64,000 nucleotides of DNA from Criblamydia sequanensis CRIB-18 (GCF_000750955.1 NZ_CCEJ010000008.1:1-64000); one strand, 5' to 3'. Shown: positions 52,647 to 61,798, counted from the stretch's first letter. Notes: generated from the sequence alone by a model not told the origin. Numbers and translations are program-made.

Positions 52647-53247
52647 CTGAAAGATCAATGAAATCACCCGTTTGCAAAATTTTTGGAGTGAGTAGCTGAA
52701 AATTTGCACACAGAAAGCAAGGAAGCTCTTCCTCCTTCATTTTCCGATCTTTTAATGAAAATCAATCATTGGCTTGAAGTGAATACCAAGCTAAGTAATG
52801 ATGTTAAATAAAATCTACAAAACTACCCAAAAATTGAAATTGGGTTGGATTTTGTAGAAATTGATACCCTATGAATTCGTATTCAAATATCCTTTAGGGG
52901 TCTCTCTATAGAGCGTATCACAACAAGAAATCTTGGGTTATTATCGCTTACTAGGAAAAAAGCCTTATGAAAGTGCTCGTAAGGCTTTTTGTATTATAAT
53001 GGAAACACTAAAGGCCTCTCAGATCAAAGTCATTTTATTTCTTTTAACATCAACAACATAGATTCTTTTTTAATTAATTTTATTTCTTAAACTCAAACCT
53101 CTTATTTTAAATAAAATAAGAACTTACACCTGCCTTGCACACTATTTTAGGGTGTAAATTAAAATTCTATTTTCTGTATAACGCGTGGTTTTCCTTTTTA
53201 ATTTTGATATTTAAACCAATTAAAATTGATTCTATAGAGCTCATTTC
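52647..53247. other. 600-bp gap: decayed tail and terminator
   Basis: No intact gene seen. 52692-52811 is open in the frame of the preceding gene (ending ...KINHWLEVNTKLSNDVK) but cut off from it by stop codons. 52957-52990 holds a strong terminator hairpin (AAAAAGCCTTA/TAAGGCTTTTT). 53000-53247 is AT-rich and must contain the rhs promoter. Confidence 0.5.
52957..52990 (+). terminator. Strong intrinsic terminator
   Basis: 11-bp perfect stem AAAAAGCCTTA (52957-52967) / TAAGGCTTTTT (52980-52990), 12-nt loop, T-run at the end. It separates the 137-aa gene from the Rhs locus. Confidence 0.8.
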
Positions 53248-56200
53248 ATGAAAAAATTTATCTGTTTTTTGCTTGTTCTAACCAATATTTCCCTTTTTAG
53301 TGAAAATGAGAATGACCTCATCCAACAACACTCGTTAATTAATTATGAAGGGCTTCCTTCGGCAATTGTTGCGGGTTGCGTGAATACTGTTAGCGGCGAT
53401 TTTTTTGAATCATCAACAGATATCATCATTCCGGGCATTGAACCTTTTCACATTGAAAGAAATTATTCTAGTTCTAATTACTATCTTGGGGCAGCATGCT
53501 GGGGATGGAATTTTAATCATCATGGTGTAGTTTGCGAAAAACAAAATCTTCCTGGCAATACTGGAATTAGAGACAAATATAAAACCTCTCTTCTCATTAG
53601 AAGCGGGGAGGGTGCTATTTTAGATTATGAATCACCAACGGATCAGAATTTAAAAATTGATCCAGCTATGTGGAAAAAAGGACTCACCAATAGCTCAGGA
53701 GGGACTCCAAGTGGAAAGACTAACCTAGGGAATCACCTTTGTTCATTTAATGAAGGTTGGGTATTAAAAACAGGTGCTGGCGAAACCTTCGAGTATAAAT
53801 ATAATAAGCATCATTGTTTTTATTTATCCGCTTATAGAAAACCAAATAATTTTAAATATATTTATAATTATGATAATAACGTAAATATCTCACAAGTTAC
53901 CTTGGTTAGTCCTAAAAATGAACATCTTGCTTCTTTAGATTTTCATTTTCAAAAAAGTGGTACCAATATCTTTTTACCATCAGGAAAAAAAGTAAGATGG
54001 AATTATACACGGTTAACTAATGGTGGAAATAAAGAGTGTGCTTTTATTTCATCTGTTGAAAGTGATTTCGCCCTTAAAATTGACTATAAATATGAAAATT
54101 ATGAAACTCTTTCCGGCTATAAAGTCCATCGAATCGTAGAAAAATCCCATTCAGCTAATCAATTTACAAAAATCAATTACTATAAAGAGAAAAAAAGAGA
54201 TTCTAATAATCTCTACAATCACAATTATGCTAAAGTTAAAGAGGTGATTCGTCCTTTGGGTTTAATGGGAGAGCCTTGCGCTCTCTACACTTTCCATTAT
54301 GGTTTTGATAAAGTTTTACATAATGGTGTTTGCGATGGTCTTACCACTGTAAAAGATGCCTTAGGACGCAAGAATATATATCGGTATAACAATTCCCATT
54401 TAGAAAAAATTGAACAATATAAAGGTTTTTCAGGTGAATATAGCCTCTATCGCAAAAAAATAATGAACTTTGCCAAACACGGTTCTTTTTATGCAGAAGG
54501 ACATTTAGTTGGTTATGGAGTTATTGATGATAATAATTTTGGTAAAGTCTTCACCCAGTATACTTATGATAATGTCGGAAATGTAACCAAAATAAAACTT
54601 TACGGTAATTTAACAGGAAGCAATTTTATGCCTGTTGAATTTGATTTCTATAATATCCCTACAATGAATGGCGTAGAAATCTATGAAAAAAGCTATATTT
54701 ATAGTGATGATGGACTAAATAATGTTTTAGAAGAGGATGACGGTAAGAAAAAAACTTGCTTTTCATATTACCCAGGAAGCTCTAACTGTAAAGCAAAGTA
54801 CATGATAGCTGATGGAAAAATTATAGAGAGATTTTTTTATGAATACGACGAAAACGGCTTTTTAATTAAAGAAGTTAAAGATGATGGCTCCTCACAGGAT
54901 TTAGAAAGTCTGACCGAAGTTACAGAAAGGCATATTAAGCTTGTGCACCCAACACAAATATATCCCAAAGGTTTGCCTAAAGAAATCATTCATTATGTTT
55001 ATGACTTTTCACTAAATCAAGAAGTACAGCAGAAAAAAATTGTTAATACTTATTCACCCGATGGCTTTTTAACTCAGGAAGATGTTTTCGATAAAGAAGG
55101 GAATTTTGCTTTCTCTAAAAAATGGGAATATGATTCAAGAGGTCGTTTAATAAGTGAAATAGATGCAATGGGATCTTCAATCACTTATGAATATGATAAC
55201 TTCAATAATCTTATCTCTAAGAAAGGACCTCTTACAGAAAATGAAATTTACTACACCTACGATCACTGCAATCGATTGGTAAAAGAAGAGCTTTATTTTG
55301 AACCCGGAAATAGCCTTTCACGAAATTATTTCTATGATAAATGCAGTCAAAAAATTGGTGAAACCGATCATTTTGGAAATAGAACAGACTTTACCTATGA
55401 CGAATTTGGTAGATTAATTAAAACTGAACTTCCCGAAATTCCAGACATACACGGGAATTTAAGCAGGCCAACTACCCGCGTTGAATATGATGTTTTAGAT
55501 GCCGTTAATCGTACTGTTGACGCCATTGGAGGTGAGAAAAAAACAGAAAGCAATGTTAGAGGAAAGCCTTATCATCAAATAAATCCTGATGGCACTGAAG
55601 AGCGAAATGAATATGCCCTTGATGGGACATTGATAAAGTCCGTTGATCATCTCGGTAACACCTATACGTTCGAACATGATTATCTTGGAAGAATTATAAA
55701 AACAACCTTTTCTGATTGTTTCGGAAACAAATTAAAAGAAACTTCTCACAAATACAACGCTTTCCATCTTATGTCTGAGACAGATGCGTTAGGTGTTGAG
55801 ACTAAATATGAGTATGATTTTGCAGGCAAAATTATCTCAAAGCAAAAAAATCTATTTAAAGAACTTTATGAATATGATGCTCTTGATCGATTACATAAAA
55901 TAATCACTTACCAAAATGAAATAGAAGCCATTTGTCAAATAAAAGAATACGATCTTTTAGACCGAGTTATAGAAGAGCGTACAGAAGCCTTAGACGGTGA
56001 AGATGTTTTAAAAAAACAATTTGTCTATGACGCTTTAGGAAGAAAAATTAAAGATATCCAGTTTGGTGAAAATGGAGAAGAAATAATTGAAACCACCTAT
56101 AATGCCTTCAATGAAATTGTAGAAATTAAAACCGCTGATGGCAATAAAACTAAAACATTTTATAACTATAATTATCAAAATGCTTATGGACAACATGTGC

Positions 56201-58677
56201 TTCTTGTTGAAATTGTGGATGCCAATGGCCACATCCATCGAATTGAAAAAAATACCCTTGGACAAGATGCGGTTCTTGATAGATGCAACGCTCTAAATGA
56301 AGTTCTTTATCGAAACGAATATTTTTATGACGGGCTAGGAAATGTGGTTAAAAATATTGAAACAAGTTTTCTAGGCGATAAATCAAAAACTAATATCACT
56401 GAGCGGCAGTATGATTCTGCAGGACGTCTTATCTCAATTTTAGAATCTACTCAAAGTAACAAAAAAGTTAAAACTGAAGTTATCTTCAATGAAAAGGGCT
56501 TAAAAGAAGCTGTTTTAAAACCAAGCGGCCTGTCTTTTATCTATCTTTATGACGATTTAGGGCGTTCTAAAGAGATTCGATCTAGCGATGGAACGATTCA
56601 TACAGCTTTTGAATATGATCTACTCGATAACCCCATTAGAATTGTTGATTTACTAAATAATTCTACAACTTATCGTGAGTTTGACCAAGAAAATCGGTTA
56701 GTAAAAGAAACTCTCGGTAATGGATTATCGACAAAATATAGTTATGACTATTTGGGTCGAATCACCAGCTTAAATCTTCCAGACAACTCCTCGGTCGACT
56801 ACGAGTATAACGCAGGGCAACTATCTAAAATCACAAGATGCAACTCCAATCATCGCCAAAGATATCAGTATCATGTTGATAAATATGACCTTTCCGGCAG
56901 ACTTATTAAAGAAAGCCAACCTCATCTGACACTAAGCTATAAGTACGATAAAATGGGTAGGCTTGAAAGCACAAGATCAGATAATTGGTCAGAAGAACTT
57001 ACTTACGATAGAGCAGGTAATATAATCCAAAAAGAAACTCAGATTGAAAACAGTACTTATCAAGAAAATTTCTCTTATGATGAGCTCTATCAATTAACTG
57101 AGGAAAAAGGGTCTTTCACCAATACCTATAAGTATGATGCCTTTAATAATCGTCTTCAAAAAAATGATGAGCTTTATGAGATTAATGAATTAAATCAAAT
57201 AGAATCTAAGGGAGATAACTCATCTTATAAGTACGATCTTGATGGTAACTTAATCTATCAAATGAAAGGCAATGACACTTTTACATACGCTTATGATGCT
57301 CTTGGCAGGTTAACTTCCTATAAAAATAATCAAATAGAAGCCTCTTATAGTTATGACCCTTTTAATCGAAGGCTTTCAAAAACAGTTAAAGATTCCAATG
57401 GAAACATCCATTATGAAAAATATTTATACTGTTTTGATAATGAAATTGGATCTTTTAACTCTAAAGGAGAAATATCTTCTTTTAGAGTTTTAAAGAACCC
57501 TGCAGCTGAAGATTATAAATCCACTCTAGCAATAGAGTTTGAATCAGGCTTTTACGCAACGATTAATGACCACAAAGGCTGCATAAGCTATCTTGTTGAA
57601 ATGGAAACAGGAGAACTTGCAAGCAACATTCAATACGATGCCTACGGAAATCAAAAAATCCTCTCATCCAATATCAAATGCCTTCCTTGGGGTTACTCAA
57701 ACAAACGCTTAGACCTTGAATCCGGACTTATATTCTTCGGTAGACGATACTATGACCCTGAAGAAGGCCGCTGGATAACCAAAGATCCCCTTGGAGACTA
57801 TGACGGACCCAACCTCTATGCGTATGTCAAAAACCAGCCTTTGACCATCTTTGATGCCTACGGCTACTTTGGAGAATACTATTTTAATAATATAGATTTC
57901 TTAACTGATATTTCTCAAGATTACCCTTCTAACTCTATTATGAAGATGGATTGCTTTACCAAAGCAATGAATGAAGCAGGCCCTAATAATTTAGTTTTTC
58001 TTGATTATGAATCTATTCTTTTTGAGGAAAGCAAAAAACCAGGAATGGGGTACATAAATAGCAATGGAACATTTTCCAGAGAGGATTCAATTGAAGGTAT
58101 ATCCTTTAAAGATAGGGCTATTACTTTTATAAATGGAATTAATAATACACATGCTGATTTTATGAATACGTTGGACTATTTAAAGGAATGCTGTGAGGGT
58201 TATTGCATTTCTGGAGTATATAATAATTGTCATGGAACAATTTTAAATTTATTTGAATGTAGATTGAATACAGAATATGTTGAAACAAATCCTTCCAAAA
58301 AGCTTAGAGAACACTGGGATAAACGATTTGACGAAATAGGTCCTAAAGGTTTTATTTTACATTACTGTCATAGTCAAGGAGCTATTCATACTAGAAACGC
58401 ATTAATGTCGTATCCTGACGAATTAAGAAAAAGAATTATTGTAATTGCAATAGCTCCCGCGGCTTTCATTGACATTAAAAACTGTTGTTACGTTCAACAT
58501 TACGTTAGTAATGACCTAGTTCCCAACAATGATACTCCTGGCTATGACATGGCTTGTAGACAAGGAACTGTCATGGAGTTGAAATCACCTTGGTTAATTC
58601 CTGTCGATCACAGTTTTAATAGCCCAACTTACTGGAGTGCAATTAAAGGAGCATTCAGACAATTTAAAAGTAGGTAA
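53248..58677 (+). CDS. Exported Rhs/YD-repeat protein with C-terminal DUF687-like lipase domain
   Basis: 1809 aa. Signal peptide 1-18 (MKKFICFLLVLTNISLFS). Residues ~45-110 resemble the DUF6531 Rhs N-region ('SGDFFESSTDIIIPGIEPF', 'IERNYSS'). From ~330 to ~1500 run dozens of YD repeats ('YEYD..GR', 'YTYDNVGNVT', 'YDALGRLTSYK'), which build a hollow cocoon in known Rhs/Tc proteins. The core ends with 'DPLGDYDGPNLYAYVKNQPL' (D1513 on), where the usual closing DPxGL is altered to 'DAYGYFG'. The ~270-residue tip is alpha/beta-hydrolase-like: 'FINGINNTH' (~1627-1635), nucleophile elbow 'CHSQGA' with S1709, D1756 in 'SNDLVP', H1788 in 'VDHSF'. This triad and the wording match chlamydial DUF687. Inference: a lipase-like toxin or effector released by Sec export. 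Confidence 0.88.
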   Translation: MKKFICFLLVLTNISLFSENENDLIQQHSLINYEGLPSAIVAGCVNTVSGDFFESSTDIIIPGIEPFHIERNYSSSNYYLGAACWGWNFNHHGVVCEKQNLPGNTGIRDKYKTSLLIRSGEGAILDYESPTDQNLKIDPAMWKKGLTNSSGGTPSGKTNLGNHLCSFNEGWVLKTGAGETFEYKYNKHHCFYLSAYRKPNNFKYIYNYDNNVNISQVTLVSPKNEHLASLDFHFQKSGTNIFLPSGKKVRWNYTRLTNGGNKECAFISSVESDFALKIDYKYENYETLSGYKVHRIVEKSHSANQFTKINYYKEKKRDSNNLYNHNYAKVKEVIRPLGLMGEPCALYTFHYGFDKVLHNGVCDGLTTVKDALGRKNIYRYNNSHLEKIEQYKGFSGEYSLYRKKIMNFAKHGSFYAEGHLVGYGVIDDNNFGKVFTQYTYDNVGNVTKIKLYGNLTGSNFMPVEFDFYNIPTMNGVEIYEKSYIYSDDGLNNVLEEDDGKKKTCFSYYPGSSNCKAKYMIADGKIIERFFYEYDENGFLIKEVKDDGSSQDLESLTEVTERHIKLVHPTQIYPKGLPKEIIHYVYDFSLNQEVQQKKIVNTYSPDGFLTQEDVFDKEGNFAFSKKWEYDSRGRLISEIDAMGSSITYEYDNFNNLISKKGPLTENEIYYTYDHCNRLVKEELYFEPGNSLSRNYFYDKCSQKIGETDHFGNRTDFTYDEFGRLIKTELPEIPDIHGNLSRPTTRVEYDVLDAVNRTVDAIGGEKKTESNVRGKPYHQINPDGTEERNEYALDGTLIKSVDHLGNTYTFEHDYLGRIIKTTFSDCFGNKLKETSHKYNAFHLMSETDALGVETKYEYDFAGKIISKQKNLFKELYEYDALDRLHKIITYQNEIEAICQIKEYDLLDRVIEERTEALDGEDVLKKQFVYDALGRKIKDIQFGENGEEIIETTYNAFNEIVEIKTADGNKTKTFYNYNYQNAYGQHVLLVEIVDANGHIHRIEKNTLGQDAVLDRCNALNEVLYRNEYFYDGLGNVVKNIETSFLGDKSKTNITERQYDSAGRLISILESTQSNKKVKTEVIFNEKGLKEAVLKPSGLSFIYLYDDLGRSKEIRSSDGTIHTAFEYDLLDNPIRIVDLLNNSTTYREFDQENRLVKETLGNGLSTKYSYDYLGRITSLNLPDNSSVDYEYNAGQLSKITRCNSNHRQRYQYHVDKYDLSGRLIKESQPHLTLSYKYDKMGRLESTRSDNWSEELTYDRAGNIIQKETQIENSTYQENFSYDELYQLTEEKGSFTNTYKYDAFNNRLQKNDELYEINELNQIESKGDNSSYKYDLDGNLIYQMKGNDTFTYAYDALGRLTSYKNNQIEASYSYDPFNRRLSKTVKDSNGNIHYEKYLYCFDNEIGSFNSKGEISSFRVLKNPAAEDYKSTLAIEFESGFYATINDHKGCISYLVEMETGELASNIQYDAYGNQKILSSNIKCLPWGYSNKRLDLESGLIFFGRRYYDPEEGRWITKDPLGDYDGPNLYAYVKNQPLTIFDAYGYFGEYYFNNIDFLTDISQDYPSNSIMKMDCFTKAMNEAGPNNLVFLDYESILFEESKKPGMGYINSNGTFSREDSIEGISFKDRAITFINGINNTHADFMNTLDYLKECCEGYCISGVYNNCHGTILNLFECRLNTEYVETNPSKKLREHWDKRFDEIGPKGFILHYCHSQGAIHTRNALMSYPDELRKRIIVIAIAPAAFIDIKNCCYVQHYVSNDLVPNNDTPGYDMACRQGTVMELKSPWLIPVDHSFNSPTYWSAIKGAFRQFKSR

Positions 58678-58775
58678 ATATAAAATTTAAATTACTTTTT
58701 TTAATTATGAATGTTATTGTTGTTTCTCATGCGCACATCAAACAATGAGTCTGACAATACCTCGTTATCAAGTGG

Positions 58776-59176
58776 TATAATAATTTCTTTTATTAATATG
58801 TTCAAAACGACTATGGGTAATCTTATTTGGATCTGGTTTAAAAATGTTCTACAACATCAATAGATGTAATTATTTGCTTCTTCCATCACTAATTCTTTCC
58901 AAAAATGAATTAATAGGAATGTTAATCGAAGTTTCTATGAAGTATATTAAAGTAATAAACAATATTGTCAAAATGAGATCATATTTAGATATCTCTCTTT
59001 TTTTGCCATTAAATTTAATGGATAATATTTATCTCACTTCTCAAGTAGTAACTCAAAATTTTTATCCGGATCAACTGTGTAGAGGAATGCATTTGGAAAG
59101 TCTTTATTTTATTGAAGACTTATTACATTCTTTCGACCCTGCCACATTTAAAAAGAATTCTAAGAAAAGAATGTGA
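58776..59176 (+). pseudogene. Decayed first copy of the immunity-like gene
   Basis: Translation from 58844 gives 110 aa clearly homologous to the C-terminal two-thirds of the downstream family ('LSKNELIGMLIEVSMKYIKVINN', 'YPDQLCRGMHLESLYFIEDLL'). Homology continues upstream but breaks: 'LFGSGLKMFYN' is in frame with it, 'VQNDYG' needs a frame shift, and an in-frame TAA lies just before that. The signal peptide is gone. It sits 100 bp behind the rhs stop, where the cognate immunity gene would be expected. Confidence 0.8.
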
Positions 59177-59248
59177 GATAGGTTTCAGGAATCAAAAAAT
59201 AAAAACTAAATTATTGAAAAATTGAAACACAACACAAAAAGCAGTAAT

Positions 59249-59782
59249 ATGAAATTTTTATCCCTTATCCTTACATTATCAATAAACCTAATATGGCTTC
59301 AATCTAATGAACCTTCGACCCATCTCTCCTTAATTAAGGAAAGTGAGCATAAATTTATTGAACAAGTTAGAGAAAAATATGGCTTAAAATATCTGGGAAG
59401 TGGCGGTGGATTAGAACCTAAAGTCTGTGCATTGGTAATTGATCTTGAATATTGCAATCAACATATTTTATCTAAAAATGAATTAAGAAAACTTTTAGTT
59501 GATCTCACTGAACTTTATCTTCAAGAAATCAATAGAAATAGTGAGCTTTTACCCTATTTAGAAGTTTACCCCTTTACACCGAATGATGTTTGGATTGGCG
59601 TTTCTCTCTACTCTGCTAAAAGAAAAATGAACCTTTTCCCTGATTATACAGCTGCTTCTTCTTGTTATGGAAGGCTTAGATTTTTGTCGAATGACGAGTT
59701 CACACCTATTGGAACTCACAAAGTTGTTGAAGAAGAAACATATGAAGAAGCGATTCGAAAAATAAATGAAGGTCAGCTTTAA
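59249..59782 (+). CDS. Secreted immunity-like protein, copy 2
   Basis: 177 aa from the ATG at 59249; the frame is also open from a TTG 27 bases earlier, but the ATG begins a proper signal peptide (MKFLSLILTLSINLIWLQS). The mature part shares the family core 'LSKNELRKLLVDLTELYLQEINRNSELLPYL' and 'FPDYTAASSCYGRLRFLSNDEFTPIG', and ends 'EEETYEEAIRKI'. It is the most diverged of the three intact copies. Predicted periplasmic. A relic of the toxin C-terminus starts 3 bases after its stop. Role as immunity protein is inferred from position, export and copy number. Confidence 0.7.
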   Translation: MKFLSLILTLSINLIWLQSNEPSTHLSLIKESEHKFIEQVREKYGLKYLGSGGGLEPKVCALVIDLEYCNQHILSKNELRKLLVDLTELYLQEINRNSELLPYLEVYPFTPNDVWIGVSLYSAKRKMNLFPDYTAASSCYGRLRFLSNDEFTPIGTHKVVEEETYEEAIRKINEGQL

Positions 59783-59784
59783 GC

Positions 59785-59901
59785 CAAGGCACCATAATTG
59801 AATTAAAATCTAACTATATGCTGCCAATAGACCATTCTTTAAAAAGTAAGACTTATAAAAGCGCTATTAAAGGAACATTCAGAGAGTATAAAAGGGTTTA
59901 A
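59785..59901 (+). pseudogene. Relic of Rhs toxin C-terminus (tip fragment 1)
   Basis: 39 codons in one frame, no start: QGTIIELKSNYMLPIDHS..., then TYKSAIKGTFREYKRV-stop. Compare the intact Rhs end 'QGTVMELKSPWLIPVDHS...TYWSAIKGAFRQFKSR-stop'. The catalytic His region is kept. It joins directly to copy 3 of the immunity-like gene 3 bases on. Confidence 0.85.
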
Positions 59902-59904
59902 ATC

Positions 59905-60489
59905 ATGAAAAAATCTTTATCTATTTTTTTTGTTTTGAGTTTTGTTTTTTTTTCTCATTTGTGCTTGAGCGAGAATCAGCCTGATTATATTCAATTAGTT
60001 AAAGAGATGAATAAACCTTTCATAAGCAAAATTCAGAATGAACATAAGCTTTTTTTAACCGGATTTGGCGGAAAATTAATGGAGAATGTAAAAGGCTTAT
60101 CTTTCACCTTTACCCATTATGGAATTCTTTCCAAGGATGTATTAAGAAAACTTTTAATTGAACTTTCAATCCAATATTTAGATAGAATAAACAATAATCT
60201 TGAATTAAGACCATTCTTGGATAATTATCCTTTTTTATCGGAAAATTTAAGTCTTAATATTTATGTAATGTCTAAAGATGCAGATGAAGTTTTTTATCCC
60301 AACTATTGTGCAGGGGAACTGTTCAAAGGAAACCTTTATTTTGTTGCCGACGATGAGATGAATCCTTTAGGGGCCTCCAAACTTGAAGAAAAAGAATCTT
60401 ATGAACAGGCACGTGAGATAGTTTTTCAACAGTATGAAGATAAAAAACTAAATAATAAAAAAAATGAGCTCCTACAAAATAGCAATTGA
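59905..60489 (+). CDS. Secreted immunity-like protein, copy 3
   Basis: 194 aa. Signal peptide at 1-22 (LSIFFVLSFVFFSHLCLS core). Mature part: 'YIQLVKEMNKPFISKIQNEHKLFLTGFGGKLM', then 'GILSKDVLRKLLIELSIQYLDRINNNLELRPFLDNYPFL', 'FYPNYCAGELFKGNLYFVADDEMNPLG' and 'EEKESYEQAREIVFQ'; about half the residues match copy 4. A Lys-rich tail (NNKKNELLQNSN) extends beyond the other copies. Starts right after toxin-tip fragment 1, whose last codons supply the leader for translation. No enzyme motif is seen. Periplasmic inhibitor of a lipase-like toxin is the working idea. Confidence 0.72.
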   Translation: MKKSLSIFFVLSFVFFSHLCLSENQPDYIQLVKEMNKPFISKIQNEHKLFLTGFGGKLMENVKGLSFTFTHYGILSKDVLRKLLIELSIQYLDRINNNLELRPFLDNYPFLSENLSLNIYVMSKDADEVFYPNYCAGELFKGNLYFVADDEMNPLGASKLEEKESYEQAREIVFQQYEDKKLNNKKNELLQNSN

Positions 60490-60560
60490 GTTTTATGAAT
60501 ACAAGATTAGCTCTATTCTACTTTCGCACCTCAGATTGCTTTTTAAAAAAACGATGAAAA

Positions 60561-60674
60561 TTGAATGAAGCATATTTTAAATCACCTTGGACAATTCCTA
60601 TAGATCACTGCTTTAATAGCCCCACTTATTGTAGTGCTATTACCGGAACATTAAGACAAATCAAAAGGAGATAA
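60561..60674 (+). pseudogene. Relic of Rhs toxin C-terminus (tip fragment 2)
   Basis: In one frame: ...YFKSPWTIPIDHCFNSPTYCSAITGTLRQIKRR-stop, closely matching the live toxin's 'LKSPWLIPVDHSFNSPTYWSAIKGAFRQFKSR-stop'. No start codon and an in-frame stop just upstream. Its final codons contain the AAAAGGAG ribosome site used by copy 4, which may explain why this piece survives. Confidence 0.88.
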
Positions 60675-60677
60675 ATT

Positions 60678-61220
60678 ATGAAACACAATTTACTTATTCT
60701 TTTTGCTGTGAGTTTTATTTTTGTTTCACATTTATGTATTTCAGAAGATGAACTTGAATATATCGCATTAGCTCAAGATATGAATAATCGTTTTGTTAAT
60801 GAAGTTCAAAACAAATATGGACTGCTTTTATACGGATCTGGTGTTAAAATGCTTTACCATACAAAAGATTCAATTGTTAACTTCTCACACCATGGAGTTC
60901 TTTCCAGAAATGAATTAAGAAGACTTTTAATCGAAATTTCTATGAAATACATTAATGAAATAAACAATAATGTCGAACTGATACCATATTTAGATAACTC
61001 GCCTTTTTTGCCTGAAAATCTAACGCTTAATATTTATCCCACTTCACAAGAAGGAAAACAACTTTTTTATCCGGATTACTGCGCAGGTGAAATGTATAAA
61101 GGAAATCTTTATTTTGTTGCAGAAGATGAATTAAATCCTTTTGGACCTGCCAAAGTTGATGAGAAAGAATCCTACGATCAGGCATGTCAGATAGTTTTTC
61201 ACCAATCGAAGATAAAATAA
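60678..61220 (+). CDS. Secreted immunity-like protein, copy 4
   Basis: 180 aa with signal peptide 1-22 (LLILFAVSFIFVSHLCIS core). Shares with copy 3 'DMNNRFVNEVQNKYGLLLYGSG', 'GVLSRNELRRLLIEISMKYINEINNN', 'YPDYCAGEMYKGNLYFVAEDELNPFG' and 'DEKESYDQACQIVF'. AAGGAG lies about 6 nt before the ATG, inside toxin-tip fragment 2. It is the copy closest to decayed copy 1 in sequence, so it may be the functional stand-in for the lost cognate gene. Unknown family; soluble alpha/beta by eye. Confidence 0.75.
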   Translation: MKHNLLILFAVSFIFVSHLCISEDELEYIALAQDMNNRFVNEVQNKYGLLLYGSGVKMLYHTKDSIVNFSHHGVLSRNELRRLLIEISMKYINEINNNVELIPYLDNSPFLPENLTLNIYPTSQEGKQLFYPDYCAGEMYKGNLYFVAEDELNPFGPAKVDEKESYDQACQIVFHQSKIK

Positions 61221-61275
61221 CTCATAAAGACATTAGGCAAATGAGTCTGACCTTGCCCCTTTTATTTTACCAATT

Positions 61276-61502
61276 TTAAATAGAAGTTCCAGTCACTTTT
61301 AAAGCTTTTTCAGCCATCATCATTTCTTTTGGTGTCATTCCTTTTTGGGTACTATGAGGTCTAACCTCATTGTATTCTTTTCGCTAATTCCCAATTTTCC
61401 TTTCAGCATCTTTCAAGTGGAGAAATAGATGTTCATTCAGGCATTCATCTCTTAATTTTCAATTGAAACTCTCTATAGTTCCATTTTGTAAGGTGTTCCT
61501 GG
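61276..61502 (-). pseudogene. IS3-family transposase remnant
   Basis: On the minus strand a broken frame reads PGTPYK, then after a shift NGTIESFN-stop-KLRDECLNEHLFLHLKDAERKIGN-stop-RKEYNEVRPHSTQKGMTPKEMMM... and ends at 61276. This is the C-terminal part of an IS3-type integrase (catalytic-Glu region 'NG.IESFNGKLRDECLN' and 'YNEVRPHSSL..LTP'). Two in-frame stops and a frameshift mean it is dead. The terminal inverted repeats are not recognised. Confidence 0.85.
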
Positions 61503-61539
61503 TTATATCCTAATTTACTTGCCTTTCCATTGACCGTTT

Positions 61540-61569
61540 GATGCTCTGGGCAGGTTAACTTCTTATAAA
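61540..61569 (+). repeat. 30-bp relic of the rhs core
   Basis: GATGCTCTGGGCAGGTTAAC... differs at only about three positions from the intact rhs at 57295-57324 and encodes the same 'DALGRLTSYK'. It stops after a further few codons. Together with the IS3 remnant it shows that another rhs copy once lay here. The rest of the 61221-61798 gap holds nothing recognisable. Confidence 0.75.
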
Positions 61570-61798
61570 CGTAAATACTGAATTTTAATAACGATGTGCT
61601 TTTTACAAAGTCATATTTGATTTGTCGGATGAGCTTCCTTAAATCGATCTTTTTAGAATCTCATTTTTATTTATTCAATTGAAGGATAAGCTTTGATAAT
61701 GTCTTAAGACTCAACGTAAAATTAAGAAAGAGAAAGCAGAAATACTCATTATGAGCTTTCTAAAAAGAAATCTTCAAATATAGGAATCTTCAAAACAA

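Noticed and set aside
53248-58677. YD repeats considered as a CRISPR-like or satellite array
   Set aside because: The repetition is at protein level (YD repeats) with no equal-length DNA repeats or spacers.
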